From Taklimakanibacter lacteus (lineage in GTDB: Bacteria > Pseudomonadota > Alphaproteobacteria > Rhizobiales > Aestuariivirgaceae): a DNA stretch of 64,000 nt. Position 1 is the first letter of the stretch, and each line of letters starts with the position of its first letter. Under the pieces are notes generated by a model that saw only the letters and a list, made by a program, of their open reading frames with translations, was not told the DNA's origin and did not search any database. The stretch spans positions 310,001-374,000 of the forward strand of contig QOZQ01000004.1 of NCBI GenBank assembly GCA_003576695.1, read 5' to 3'. This document shows positions 52,212 to 60,628 of the stretch, in pieces. The position numbers and the translations under genes were made by a program.

Positions 52212-53144
52212 TCACAGGGCGCCGTGACGATGGAGCGTCGCGAGGATTTCGATAAGCCCCTTGTCGCGCTCGGCGCGCAGATCATCATTGCCACGGCCGG
52301 CGAGTGCGCCACGCATGGACGCTGCCACCGTGGCGGTGGTCTCATCGTCGAGCGTCGCGGTGCCGAGATCGTCCCAGATATCCTGGTAGGTGCCGCCATA
52401 TTTCCGGAAGAAAGCCTCGATGCCCTCGGCATTCAGGTGGTTGGAAATGAACGAGCCCTGCAAGGTCCATTTCGGCCCGGGCCCGTACATGAAGGCGCGG
52501 TCGATGTCCTCGACCGAGGCGACGCCGGCGCCTGCCAGCGCAATGGCCTCGCGCCACATGGCCCCCATCAGCCGCAAAGCGAGATGGCCGGTGATCTCGC
52601 GGTTGAGCACCACCGGCTTCTTGCCGATTGCCTCATAGAAAGCGCGCGCGGCGGTCACGGTCTCGGGCCGGGTGCGCTCGCCGCCGACGATCTCCACCAG
52701 CGGCATCAGATGCGCCGGATTGAAGGGATGGCCCAGCACGATGCGCTCAGGATGAGCGCACCGGGCCTGCATGGCCGAGACGGAAAGCGCCGATGAGGAG
52801 GAGGCGATGATGGTATCGGCCGCGACATGGCGCTCGATCGCGGCAAGAAGCGATTGCTTCAACTCGAGCCGTTCCGGGCCGTTCTCCTGAATGAAGCCGG
52901 TCTCCGCCAAGGCTTCGCCCATATCGCTCGAGAAGGAGATATCGCCGAGGCGGATCGCCGGACCATGCAAGGCATCGAGATCGGCGAGGAGGGCAGGTGC
53001 CATGTCCTGGAACCTGTCCCATTGTCCGGCATCCGGATCATAGACCCTGACGGTCAGCCCGGCATGCCGGAAAGCCGCGGCCCAGCGCTGGCCAATGATG
53101 CCGAGGCCAACCACGCCTACGGGTTTTTCAAGATGGACGCTCAT
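52212..53144 (-). CDS. 3-hydroxyacyl-CoA dehydrogenase family protein (carnitine/gulonate-DH-like)
   Basis: A 310-residue NAD-dependent dehydrogenase. The Rossmann motif is PVGVVGLGIIGQRWAAAFRHAG. FIQENGPERLELKQSLLAAIE and IIASSSSALSVSAMQ are typical, and GHPFNPAHLMPLVEIVGGERT contains the catalytic His of the HPFNP motif. The C-terminal helical domain follows (NREITGHLALRLMGAMWREAIAL). HPFNPAHL plus the short length favour the L-carnitine or L-gulonate 3-dehydrogenase branch over FadB-like enzymes. ATG 53144 overlaps the DUF3830-like stop by 4 bases. Confidence 0.88.
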   Translation of the reverse strand: MSVHLEKPVGVVGLGIIGQRWAAAFRHAGLTVRVYDPDAGQWDRFQDMAPALLADLDALHGPAIRLGDISFSSDMGEALAETGFIQENGPERLELKQSLLAAIERHVAADTIIASSSSALSVSAMQARCAHPERIVLGHPFNPAHLMPLVEIVGGERTRPETVTAARAFYEAIGKKPVVLNREITGHLALRLMGAMWREAIALAGAGVASVEDIDRAFMYGPGPKWTLQGSFISNHLNAEGIEAFFRKYGGTYQDIWDDLGTATLDDETTATVAASMRGALAGRGNDDLRAERDKGLIEILATLHRHGAL

Positions 53145-54040
53145 GCCGGTACTTCCATGGCCGAGGTCGAGCTTCCGCCAAGCGCTGAGCGGAATTCCTC
53201 GTTCACGGCGTTCCACGGAATCTGCAGGTCGATCCAGGCCGCCAGGCGGCCGCTGCACAGAATGGCTTCATCGAGCAGGGCTTCGAACAGGGTCGGATCG
53301 GCGGCGATCGCCGCATCGAGATCGAGCAGGATTTTTGACGATGTCGTCAGGTGACAGAAATCGTGCAAGCGCGTGGCGGCGCGGTTCAGGACGAGGCCGG
53401 CCGTATAGCGAAGCGATGCGGCATCATCGCGCGCACGGCGCTCGCGGATCCACCACAGGTTTTCATGCAGGATACGGGCTTCCGATTCCGCCATGAAGAC
53501 AGGCCCGGCCGGATGCATGATGCCGCGCGATTGCGTCAGGTTCTTCACATCTGGCGGACAACTCGCCCAGAGTTGCAGGCGCGCCGCCTGGATGTGACCC
53601 GGAACAGAAGACGGCTTCGCCGATCGGGGCGATGATGCGCCGGCATCTGCGAGCGACAAGGTGCCGGTGAACAATTGCCGTCCCTGGCTTTCGCGCAAGC
53701 GTGCCGCCAGACGCGTGATGCCGTCGACCGGGCCGTCGAGCTGGCCCAGCACCGTCACCGTCGCGGTCTCGGCCTGCAAGGGCGCAAAGGTGATCTCGAG
53801 AAACTGGCGAACCGGCCAATAGATGAAGGCGCCCGGCGGCGCCTGCACGACCTCCATGCCGCCTTCCACCTCGGTCACAAAGGGGGCGTGCCAGTAGATG
53901 TGGTTGCCGGCGATCTTCGGCGTGTGCAGCTGAAGCGGCAGAGGCAGGCATAGAGCGAGATGCGCCAGGGTTCCGGGCGCCTTCGCCTCATCGCAGCTGA
54001 TGCTCCAGCGTTCGCCCGAGGATTCGAATTCAAGCTTCAT
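53141..54040 (-). CDS. DUF3830-like N-terminal domain fused to an unknown helical domain
   Basis: A 299-residue protein. Residues ~1-130 resemble DUF3830, a cyclophilin-like fold (LPLPLQLHTPKIAGNHIYWH, GAFIYWPVRQFLEITF, GQLDGPVDGITRLAARLRESQG). Residues ~150-299 form a helical region I do not recognise (ESEARILHENLWWIRERRARD, HDFCHLTTSSKILLDLDAAI). DUF3830 genes often accompany catabolic clusters but have no proven reaction; the fusion is unusual. It overlaps its downstream neighbour by 4 bases and sits 4 bases after NIPSNAP, so it is cotranscribed with the operon. Confidence 0.6.
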   Translation of the reverse strand: MKLEFESSGERWSISCDEAKAPGTLAHLALCLPLPLQLHTPKIAGNHIYWHAPFVTEVEGGMEVVQAPPGAFIYWPVRQFLEITFAPLQAETATVTVLGQLDGPVDGITRLAARLRESQGRQLFTGTLSLADAGASSPRSAKPSSVPGHIQAARLQLWASCPPDVKNLTQSRGIMHPAGPVFMAESEARILHENLWWIRERRARDDAASLRYTAGLVLNRAATRLHDFCHLTTSSKILLDLDAAIAADPTLFEALLDEAILCSGRLAAWIDLQIPWNAVNEEFRSALGGSSTSAMEVPA

Positions 54041-54044
54041 TACG

Positions 54045-54368
54045 TCACTTGTTCGGGTTGAAGAAGGATACGGGCTTGAGAATCTGGTTGCGCATGTCGG
54101 TCAGATAATTCGTCTCGATGACCTTGCGCCGGTAGGCCTGCCATTCGGGGTCGGCTTCCATGGCATCGCGGCGTGCCTCGCGGTCTGCAAGGCTGTCATA
54201 TTTCCACAGATGGACGATGCGCGAGAGCTCGCCAATATGTGTCTGGAAGAAGCCGAAGGGCTCGCCAATATAATGGCGCTGCATCGGCAGGCCAACCTCC
54301 TCATAGAGCTTGAGGAAGTGACCCATCTGATTGGGGTGGGAGGTGTAGATTCGATGGTCGAAGATCAT
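54045..54368 (-). CDS. NIPSNAP-family protein
   Basis: A 107-residue dimeric alpha/beta-barrel protein: MIFDHRIYTSHPNQMGHFLKLYEE, HIGELSRIVHLWKYDSLADRE and the terminal ILKPVSFFNPNK are typical NIPSNAP blocks. Function is unknown; members frequently accompany degradation operons and may be small auxiliary enzymes. It lies between the E2-type gene (15 bases) and the DUF3830-like gene (4 bases). Confidence 0.88.
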   Translation of the reverse strand: MIFDHRIYTSHPNQMGHFLKLYEEVGLPMQRHYIGEPFGFFQTHIGELSRIVHLWKYDSLADREARRDAMEADPEWQAYRRKVIETNYLTDMRNQILKPVSFFNPNK

Positions 54369-54383
54369 GAAGGTGGCTCCTGT

Positions 54384-55607
54384 CTATCTGCCGGTGGAGA
54401 GGACGAGCTCGTCGATGAGACACGCGACGATGTCGGGATATTCGAGATGGGGGACATGGCCGGTCTTCTCGAGAAGGTGGATGGCGGTCGTTCCCGGCGC
54501 CGTGAAAGCATGCGCCATGGGAATGATCCGGTCGTCTCGGCCCCAGAGGACCTTGGCCGGGATGCGCAACGCTTTCAGGTTCCGGGAGAAATCCTCATGC
54601 TGGCGGCCATTGGCGAAGATGCCGGCGGCCAGACGCGACTGAACCGCGGCCGAATTCTCCTGCCGCCTCTGCCAGAGCACGGCTTGCGCAAAGCCGGCCG
54701 GCAGGACGCAGGGATCGCCGACCATCATGTCGAGCCAGGGCGTGAGGCTCTCCGGTGTTTGCGCGCCGACGATGCCCCCGAGAAAATCACCATTGATGTC
54801 AGGTCCAAGCCCTGCCGGGGCGAGCAGGCACAAAGAGTGAATGCGCAATGCGCCGATACCGGCCAGCGCCAGCGCTGTCGCACCACCCAGCGAATGCCCC
54901 ACCACATGCGCATCGCTGATGCCTTCGGCCTCGAGAGTGGCGGCAATGGCGGCGGCGAGATCGCCGATGCTCCGTGCCGGCGTCGTCAGAGCGCTGCCAT
55001 GGCCAGGCAGGTCGGGCGTGATCACGCGATTGCGGACACGCAGCAAGGGGATCACCCAGCGCCAGATGTTCCGGTCGGCCGCGAAGCCATGCAGGAAGAC
55101 AATGGGGAGAGCATCGGCCAATACCGCCGGCTTCGGCAATATGGCGGATGCCTTGTCGATGTCGCGCTTCTTGATCCGGCCATTCGGCCCGCTGCCCTTC
55201 ACCTGCGCGAGATCGATACCGGTCTCGGCGGCAAGGCGGCGGGCCAGGGGACTGGCGATGGCTCGCGCGCGGCGCGGAGCGGGAATATCGCGCGTGAACG
55301 CGGCCGAGGCCTGAGGCTGAGCAACTTCACCGGCAGTTGACGATGCGGCCATGCCGGGTCGGTCGCTCACATAGCCGAGGATCGATCCAACCGGCACTTC
55401 ACTTCCGGCGGCATGAAGGATTTGAGCCAGATATCCGTCATGGGGTGCGGCGATCTCGGTCGCGGCCTTGGCGGTTTCGACCGTGACGATGGTCTCGCCC
55501 ATCTTCACCGGATCGCCGGGCTTTCGGGCCCAGTCCACCACCATGACGGATTCCATATATTCGCCGCCGGCGGTGTCGATGACGATCGGATGGCGCGTGG
55601 CGTCCAT
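54384..55607 (-). CDS. Lipoyl domain-alpha/beta hydrolase fusion, AcoC-like E2 component
   Basis: A 407-residue protein in three parts: lipoyl domain (1-80) with the lipoylated lysine K47 in VETAKAATEI (the usual ETDKA altered), a peripheral-subunit-binding domain (ASPLARRLAAETGIDLAQVK, GPNGRIKKRDID), and an alpha/beta hydrolase domain (IVFLHGFAADRNIWRW, DLPGHG, VVGHSLGGATAL with the nucleophile Ser, and a late TGHVPH His). This replaces the CAT acyltransferase domain, exactly as in AcoC of acetoin dehydrogenase. It would carry the acyl group from E1 and release it to CoA or water. Start overlaps the E1beta stop (TGATG). Confidence 0.88.
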   Translation of the reverse strand: MDATRHPIVIDTAGGEYMESVMVVDWARKPGDPVKMGETIVTVETAKAATEIAAPHDGYLAQILHAAGSEVPVGSILGYVSDRPGMAASSTAGEVAQPQASAAFTRDIPAPRRARAIASPLARRLAAETGIDLAQVKGSGPNGRIKKRDIDKASAILPKPAVLADALPIVFLHGFAADRNIWRWVIPLLRVRNRVITPDLPGHGSALTTPARSIGDLAAAIAATLEAEGISDAHVVGHSLGGATALALAGIGALRIHSLCLLAPAGLGPDINGDFLGGIVGAQTPESLTPWLDMMVGDPCVLPAGFAQAVLWQRRQENSAAVQSRLAAGIFANGRQHEDFSRNLKALRIPAKVLWGRDDRIIPMAHAFTAPGTTAIHLLEKTGHVPHLEYPDIVACLIDELVLSTGR

Positions 55608-56584
55608 CACTTCACCACCCGCAGCACGGCGTCGCGGATCTTGCCGGCATCGGGCAGCACCGCCATTTCGAGGGGCTCGCTATAGGGAACCGGCATGTCC
55701 GGCAAGGTCACGCGCGCGACGGGCGCATCGAGGTCATCGAAGCAGCGGTCCATGATGGTGGCCGACAGTTCCGCCGCATAGCCGCAGAAATTCCAGCCCT
55801 CATTGACGACCACGGCATGATTGGTCCTGGCGATCGATGTGGCGATGGACTCGACATCGAGCGGGCGCAGCGAGCGCAGATCGATGACCTCGGCGGAGAT
55901 GCCGTCCTTCTCGAGCGCATCCGCGGCCTTGAGCGCCTCCAGCACCATGCGCGAGGTGGCGAAGATCGATACGTCGCGTCCCTCGCGCCGCGTCGCCGCC
56001 TTGCCGAGCGGCACGGTGAAATCCGCATCCTCCGGCACTTCGCCACGCGTATTGTAAAGAAGCTTGTGCTCGAGGAAGACGACCGGCTGGCTGTCGCGGA
56101 TCGCCGATTTCAACATGCCCTTGGCATCTGCCGGTGTAACCGGGGCGACGACCTTGATGCCCGGCACATGGGCCAGCATGGAATCGAGCGATTTGGAATG
56201 CTGGGCGCCGGCACCGGCGCCGCCACCGCCCTGGGTGCGCAGCACGAAAGGCATGCGCACCTGGCCGTTCCAGATATACTCATAGATCGAGGCCTGGTTG
56301 ATCAGGGCATCGAGCGACAGCGGCACGAAGTCGGCATACATGATCTCGAGCACCGGTCGCGTGCCGGTCATCGCCGCCGTCACCGCCATGGCGGTCATCG
56401 CCTGCTCGGAAATCGGCGTGTCGCGCACGCGCAATTCGCCGAACTCCTCCATCAACCCCTTGGTCACCTTGAAGACGCCGCCATAGCGGCCGATGTCCTC
56501 GCCGAAGAGGAAGACGCTTGCGTCCGCCTGCATCTCCTCGCGCAGAGCCGCGTTCAGGGCCTCGGCATAACGCATCATCGCCAT
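55607..56584 (-). CDS. TPP-dependent dehydrogenase E1 beta subunit (acetoin/2-oxoacid type)
   Basis: A 325-residue E1beta. ATG 56584 starts MAMMRYAEALNAALREEM; blocks are VFLFGEDIGRYGGVFKVTKGL, RVRDTPISEQAMTAMAVTAAMTG, PVLEIMYADFVPLSLDALINQAS, RTQGGGGAGAGAQHSKSLD and EVIDLRSLRPLDVESI. It forms the alpha2beta2 E1 with the neighbouring alpha subunit. It lies one base after the E1alpha stop and is coupled to the E2 gene. Similar to AcoB and PdhB; substrate unknown. Confidence 0.92.
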   Translation of the reverse strand: MAMMRYAEALNAALREEMQADASVFLFGEDIGRYGGVFKVTKGLMEEFGELRVRDTPISEQAMTAMAVTAAMTGTRPVLEIMYADFVPLSLDALINQASIYEYIWNGQVRMPFVLRTQGGGGAGAGAQHSKSLDSMLAHVPGIKVVAPVTPADAKGMLKSAIRDSQPVVFLEHKLLYNTRGEVPEDADFTVPLGKAATRREGRDVSIFATSRMVLEALKAADALEKDGISAEVIDLRSLRPLDVESIATSIARTNHAVVVNEGWNFCGYAAELSATIMDRCFDDLDAPVARVTLPDMPVPYSEPLEMAVLPDAGKIRDAVLRVVK

Positions 56585-56585
56585 G

Positions 56586-57557
56586 TCACAGCGCTCCCGA
56601 ATAGGCGGCATAGGCAGAAGGCACGGCGAAAGCCGGGAAGGGATCGGACAGGGCTTTGGCGAAGGCCGCCGCCACCTCGGCGCCGGCCTCACGCTCGATC
56701 TCATCGAGGGCGGCCGCGCCGACCTCGTTCTTCAAGGCGTCATAGGAAATGCGGATGGGATCGCGCGCCTTCCACGCCGCGATGTCCTCAGGCGTCTGAT
56801 AGCCGCCCATGTCGGAGGTGGAGAAGCCTTCCCAGCGATAGGTCTTGGCCTCGATCAGGCCCGGTCCGAGGCCCTGCCGCGCCCGGTCGACCATGTTTGC
56901 GACGGCGCGATAGACGGCGACCGCGTCATTCCCGTCGACGATCTCGGCCGGCATGTTGTAGCCGGCGGCGCGGATCGAAAGATCGGCGACCGGCGACTGG
57001 ACCGAGGACGGCACGGTGAGGCCGAACTGATTGTGCTCGAGCACGAAGACAACGGGAAGCTTCCACAGGGCCGCCATGTTCATCGCCTCATGGCAGATGC
57101 CGGTCTGGGCGGCGCCGTCGCCGAAGATGCACATGGCGACGTCCTTCCTGCCCAGCACCTGCATGGAGAGCGCCATGCCGGTGGCGGCCGGGATGCCGGC
57201 GCCGACAATGGCATTGCCGCCGATGAGGCCCTTTTCGGCATCGGCGATCAGCATGTGGCCGGCGCGGCCGGCGCAGGATCCGGTGGCACGGCCGAATATC
57301 TCGGCGATCACCGGATAGACGTCGAGACCCTTGCCGATATAGTGCGCATGGCCGCGATGAGTGCTGGTGAGCTTGTCGCCGTCGCGCAACACGGCTGTCG
57401 CCGCCACGCCCACCGCCTCCTGTCCGTCGCAGCGATGAATGGGCCCGCGCGTCTTGCCTTCCTTATGCAGGCGGCCCAGACCTTCCTCGAGCCGGCGCAC
57501 CACGATCATCTTGCGGTACATCTCGACATGCTCTTCGATCGAAGGGGCATTCTTCAT
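56586..57557 (-). CDS. TPP-dependent dehydrogenase E1 alpha subunit
   Basis: A 323-residue E1alpha. The TPP/Mg site is seen as MCIFGDGAAQTGICHEAMNMAALWKLPVVFVLEHNQFGL (GDG-x-N-type motif). Entry blocks are YRKMIVVRRLEEGLGRLHKEGK, DGQEAVGVAATAVLRDGD and THRGHAHYIGKG, the latter typical of AcoA. Decarboxylates or cleaves a 2-oxo or acetoin-like substrate with E1beta. It overlaps the FAD dehydrogenase gene by 4 bases. No E3 gene is present nearby. Confidence 0.92.
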   Translation of the reverse strand: MKNAPSIEEHVEMYRKMIVVRRLEEGLGRLHKEGKTRGPIHRCDGQEAVGVAATAVLRDGDKLTSTHRGHAHYIGKGLDVYPVIAEIFGRATGSCAGRAGHMLIADAEKGLIGGNAIVGAGIPAATGMALSMQVLGRKDVAMCIFGDGAAQTGICHEAMNMAALWKLPVVFVLEHNQFGLTVPSSVQSPVADLSIRAAGYNMPAEIVDGNDAVAVYRAVANMVDRARQGLGPGLIEAKTYRWEGFSTSDMGGYQTPEDIAAWKARDPIRISYDALKNEVGAAALDEIEREAGAEVAAAFAKALSDPFPAFAVPSAYAAYSGAL

Positions 57558-59188
57558 CGGGCGGATCCTTCGGCATTCTGTTTCATGATGGTCTCGGCGC
57601 AGATGAAGCCCCAGGTGAGATTGGGGCCGAGCGTCGTCCCGGCGCCAAGTGCCCGGGTGCCGATCGGATTGGCCATGGCGAGGCCCGCCGCATAAAGCCC
57701 ACCAATGATGCTGCCGTCTTCGCGCAGCACCTGGCCCCTGGCATTGGTGCGGGCACCGCCCTTGGTGCCGAGGATCGAGCGATTGAGGGACATGGCGAGG
57801 AAGGGGCCGGTGTCGATGCGGCCCAGGCGGTTGGCGGGACCATGGGTCTTGTAATCCTCCCAGCCCGACTCGCCGCGCCGGAAATCCTCATCGCGGCCCT
57901 TGTCGCAATGGCCGTTATAGCGCGTCACGGTGTCGGCGAGGGCTTGCGCCGGAAGGCCGATCCTGGCGGCGAGGTCCTGAAGCGTATCGGCCTTCACGAT
58001 CCAGGCCTTGTCGTAGGACGCATACCAGCGGAAAGGCAGCGAGCGCGTGAGGAAGCGCCGGTCGGCGATGATCCAGGCGGGAAGATTGACGGGCTCGCCG
58101 GTCTGGGGATCGCGGCGGTCGAGCGCCTCGCCGATATTGAAATCGCTCTCGCTGACGAAACGCTTGCCATGGCGGTTGACGACGATCGAATGCGGCTCGG
58201 CCTGGAAGGTCATCGGCAGGCCATGCGGCTTGCCTTCATAGACGGTCGGCAGGCAGGGATAGACATTGGCCTGGTCCATGCGGTCGAGCCTGGCGCCAAT
58301 GGCCGCCGCCATGCGCTGGCCGTCGCCGGTATTGGTGGAGGGACTGCCCAGCCGGTCAAGCGGGCCTGCGAAATGCTTCCGGCGCAGTTCCGCGTCCCAT
58401 TCGAAGCCGCCGGTCGCCAGCACCACGCCGCGGCGGGCGCGGATCTCGATTTCCTTGCCGTTCAAGGTGAAGAGCGCACCACTGACATTGCCGAGCTCGT
58501 CCGTCGTCAAGCGGGTGGCGCGGCAATTCAGAAGGAACTGGCAGCCCGCATCCATGCAGCCGCGGATGAGGCCGGTCATCAGCGCCGTGCCCTGGCCACC
58601 GCTGCTGGTAAGATAGCGCCAGGCGAGCTTGTGCAGGACGCGCAGGCCCGCCTTGATGGGATGATGATAGGGATCGAGATCGACCATCTCCTGATAGGTG
58701 AAGAGGTGGACGAGCGTCGAGCGGCGGATCCTGCGCGCATAGGAGCCGAGGCTCCAGCGGCTCAAGGGCGAGGGCGAGACCATGCGGCCGAGGATCTTGC
58801 CGCCTGGCTTCTCGGCGAGGGGATCGGGCTCGTTGACCAGCGCGAAGGCGAGAGGGGTCTCGCGCTCGATGAAGTCGAGCATGCGCGGGGCTGCTTCGGC
58901 GAAGGATTGCCAGAGAAGATCTTCATCCTTCGCCCAGCCCTCGGGCGAGGCGGCACGCAAATAAGCGAGTGCTTCGTCGGGGCTGTCGGCAATCCCGGCG
59001 GCTTTCGCGACGTGATTGGCGGGGATCCACACGCCCGCACCCGACATGGCGCTGGTGCCGCCGAGGAGACCGGTCTTTTCGGCGATGAGGACGCCGAGGC
59101 CCGATCTGGCGGCGCGCAGGGCGGCCGACAAAGCGGCGGATCCCGAGCCGATGACCAGGACATCGCAGGCCTGTTGCATATTATTCAT
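57554..59188 (-). CDS. FAD-binding dehydrogenase (fumarate reductase/KSTD-like flavoprotein)
   Basis: A 544-residue flavoprotein. The FAD motif is DVLVIGSGSAALSAALRAARSG, followed by EKTGLLGGTSAMSGAGVWIP and a late GGLYAAGLAMANPIGTRALGAGTTLGPNLTWGFI block typical of the 3-ketosteroid-delta1-dehydrogenase and flavocytochrome c family. No Tat or signal peptide, so cytoplasmic. First gene of an eight-gene minus-strand operon with end-to-start overlaps. It probably desaturates or oxidises an early intermediate; the substrate need not be a steroid. Confidence 0.87.
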   Translation of the reverse strand: MNNMQQACDVLVIGSGSAALSAALRAARSGLGVLIAEKTGLLGGTSAMSGAGVWIPANHVAKAAGIADSPDEALAYLRAASPEGWAKDEDLLWQSFAEAAPRMLDFIERETPLAFALVNEPDPLAEKPGGKILGRMVSPSPLSRWSLGSYARRIRRSTLVHLFTYQEMVDLDPYHHPIKAGLRVLHKLAWRYLTSSGGQGTALMTGLIRGCMDAGCQFLLNCRATRLTTDELGNVSGALFTLNGKEIEIRARRGVVLATGGFEWDAELRRKHFAGPLDRLGSPSTNTGDGQRMAAAIGARLDRMDQANVYPCLPTVYEGKPHGLPMTFQAEPHSIVVNRHGKRFVSESDFNIGEALDRRDPQTGEPVNLPAWIIADRRFLTRSLPFRWYASYDKAWIVKADTLQDLAARIGLPAQALADTVTRYNGHCDKGRDEDFRRGESGWEDYKTHGPANRLGRIDTGPFLAMSLNRSILGTKGGARTNARGQVLREDGSIIGGLYAAGLAMANPIGTRALGAGTTLGPNLTWGFICAETIMKQNAEGSAR

Positions 59189-59266
59189 GGACTTCGCACG
59201 ATCCTCCAGGCCCTTGCTTGTCGTGAGCAGGGCCTTCAGAGCGAGTATGAAGCAAGCCGCCGAAAG

Positions 59267-59286
59267 TGTCTACTATTGTGTATGCA
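59267..59286. promoter_or_regulatory. Tandem regulator boxes in the divergent catabolic promoter
   Basis: TGTCTACT-ATTG-TGTATGCA gives two TGTMTRC-type boxes at a 12-bp pitch, matching the orientation-reversed array at 49840-49871. It lies 79 bases before the FAD dehydrogenase start and 46 bases before the cupin start, so one site could control both operons. Confidence 0.5.
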
Positions 59287-59331
59287 CTTATGAGCATGCT
59301 AGTCTGGTCGCGAAATTGACGGGAGGAAATC

Positions 59332-59853
59332 ATGTCAGCCGTGAAAGAGCGTGTTGCCAAGGGGGCGGTACTTGTGAACGGACCGGAAAAGGCCGAAAGC
59401 TACTGGCAGCCGGTTCCGGCCAATGGCCATATCGACGTGTTGCTGGCGCCGCATCTCGTCGCCATGGAGCATCCTTTCGCCATGGGCACCCAGACCGTGG
59501 CGCCCGGCAGTTATGTGCGCGAGCACAGCCATGACCGCAACGAGGAAGCGCTGATCGTGCTCGAGGGCCGGGGCAAGGCGGTGATCGAGGGCAAGGAACT
59601 GCCGATGGGGCCCGGTACGGTGCTGTTCCTCGGCAAGAACAACCGCCACATGTTCATCAATGAAGGCGAGGGCAATCTCAAATGGGTGTGGCTGATCATT
59701 CCCAACGGGCTTGAGGATTTCTTCCGCGAGATCGGACGCCCGCGCCAGGCCGGCGACAAGGTGCCGGTGAATTTCCCGCGCCCCGCCAATGTGCTCGAGA
59801 TCGAAAGGCGCACGGTGTTCGCGGCGCAGCCCGAAGACCAGCGCCAGCCCTGA
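59332..59853 (+). CDS. Cupin-domain protein
   Basis: A 173-residue single-domain cupin. Motif 1 is YVREHSHDRNEEALIVLEGRG (His, His, Glu metal ligands) and motif 2 is PGTVLFLGKNNRHMFINEGE (His). The ATG at 59332 follows GGGAGGAAAT. It could be a dioxygenase, isomerase or non-catalytic cupin. First gene of the plus-strand operon facing the FAD dehydrogenase operon; the next gene starts one base after its stop. Confidence 0.85.
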   Translation: MSAVKERVAKGAVLVNGPEKAESYWQPVPANGHIDVLLAPHLVAMEHPFAMGTQTVAPGSYVREHSHDRNEEALIVLEGRGKAVIEGKELPMGPGTVLFLGKNNRHMFINEGEGNLKWVWLIIPNGLEDFFREIGRPRQAGDKVPVNFPRPANVLEIERRTVFAAQPEDQRQP

Positions 59854-59854
59854 C

Positions 59855-60628
59855 ATGCATGTGGGGCTGATCGGAGCGGGCGCCATCGGCAAGCAGGTGC
59901 TGGCCTATTTCGACGATCGGCCGGACGATACCGTGACCCTGCTGGTGCGCGAGGGACGCGCTTCGCCCGGCGGTCGCACAGGAGTGACCGAGAGCCTTGC
60001 CGATTTTCTGGCGCGACGGCCGGATATCGTGGTGGAGGCGGCCGGCCAGCGAGTGGTCGCGGAGCTGGTGGAGCCGATCCTTGCCGCTGGAATTCCCGTC
60101 ATCATCTGCTCGACGGGTGCTTTCGCCGATGGCGGGTTGCTGGCGCGACTCACGCGTTGCGCGAAGGAGGCGAAAACGGAGCTCAAGATCGCCAGCGGCG
60201 CGGTCGCCGGTCTCGATTATGTGCGCATCGCCGCCCTGCTGCCCGATGTGCAAATACGCTATTCGTCGCGCAAGCCCGTTGCCGCCTGGCGCCGCGAGCT
60301 CGAAAGCCACAAGCTTGATCCCGATGGTCTCGTTGAGCCGGTTACCTTGTTCGAAGGGTCGCCTGGCGAGGCGGCGCAGCTCTATCCGCGCAATCTCAAT
60401 GCCGCGCTGACCGTTGCGCTGGCTGCGGCCCCTGCGCCCGTCACGGTGCGGGTGATCGCCGATCCCGAAGCCTCCGGCAATTGCCATGAGATCGATGTTT
60501 CAAGCCGTCTCGGCAGCGCGCATATGAAGTTCATGAACGCGCCCGATCCCGAAAATCCCAAAACTTCGCTGATCACGGCATTCAGCGTCATCCGCCTGAT
60601 TGAAGACTATCGTTCGAGGCCGGCATGA
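59855..60628 (+). CDS. Aspartate dehydrogenase-like protein
   Basis: A 257-residue protein of the L-aspartate dehydrogenase (DUF108) family, which oxidises aspartate to iminoaspartate with NAD(P). The Rossmann start is MHVGLIGAGAIGKQVLAYF; then ADFLARRPDIVVEAAGQRVV, CSTGAFADGGL, IASGAVAGLDYVRIAAL, and the C-terminal AAQLYPRNLNAALTVALA and CHEIDVSSRLG. The catalytic His region of the family (N-H-E-type block) is seen as GNCHEIDV. In this operon it may act on a different amino acid, for example a product of the adjacent mutase-like enzyme. Confidence 0.85.
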   Translation: MHVGLIGAGAIGKQVLAYFDDRPDDTVTLLVREGRASPGGRTGVTESLADFLARRPDIVVEAAGQRVVAELVEPILAAGIPVIICSTGAFADGGLLARLTRCAKEAKTELKIASGAVAGLDYVRIAALLPDVQIRYSSRKPVAAWRRELESHKLDPDGLVEPVTLFEGSPGEAAQLYPRNLNAALTVALAAAPAPVTVRVIADPEASGNCHEIDVSSRLGSAHMKFMNAPDPENPKTSLITAFSVIRLIEDYRSRPA

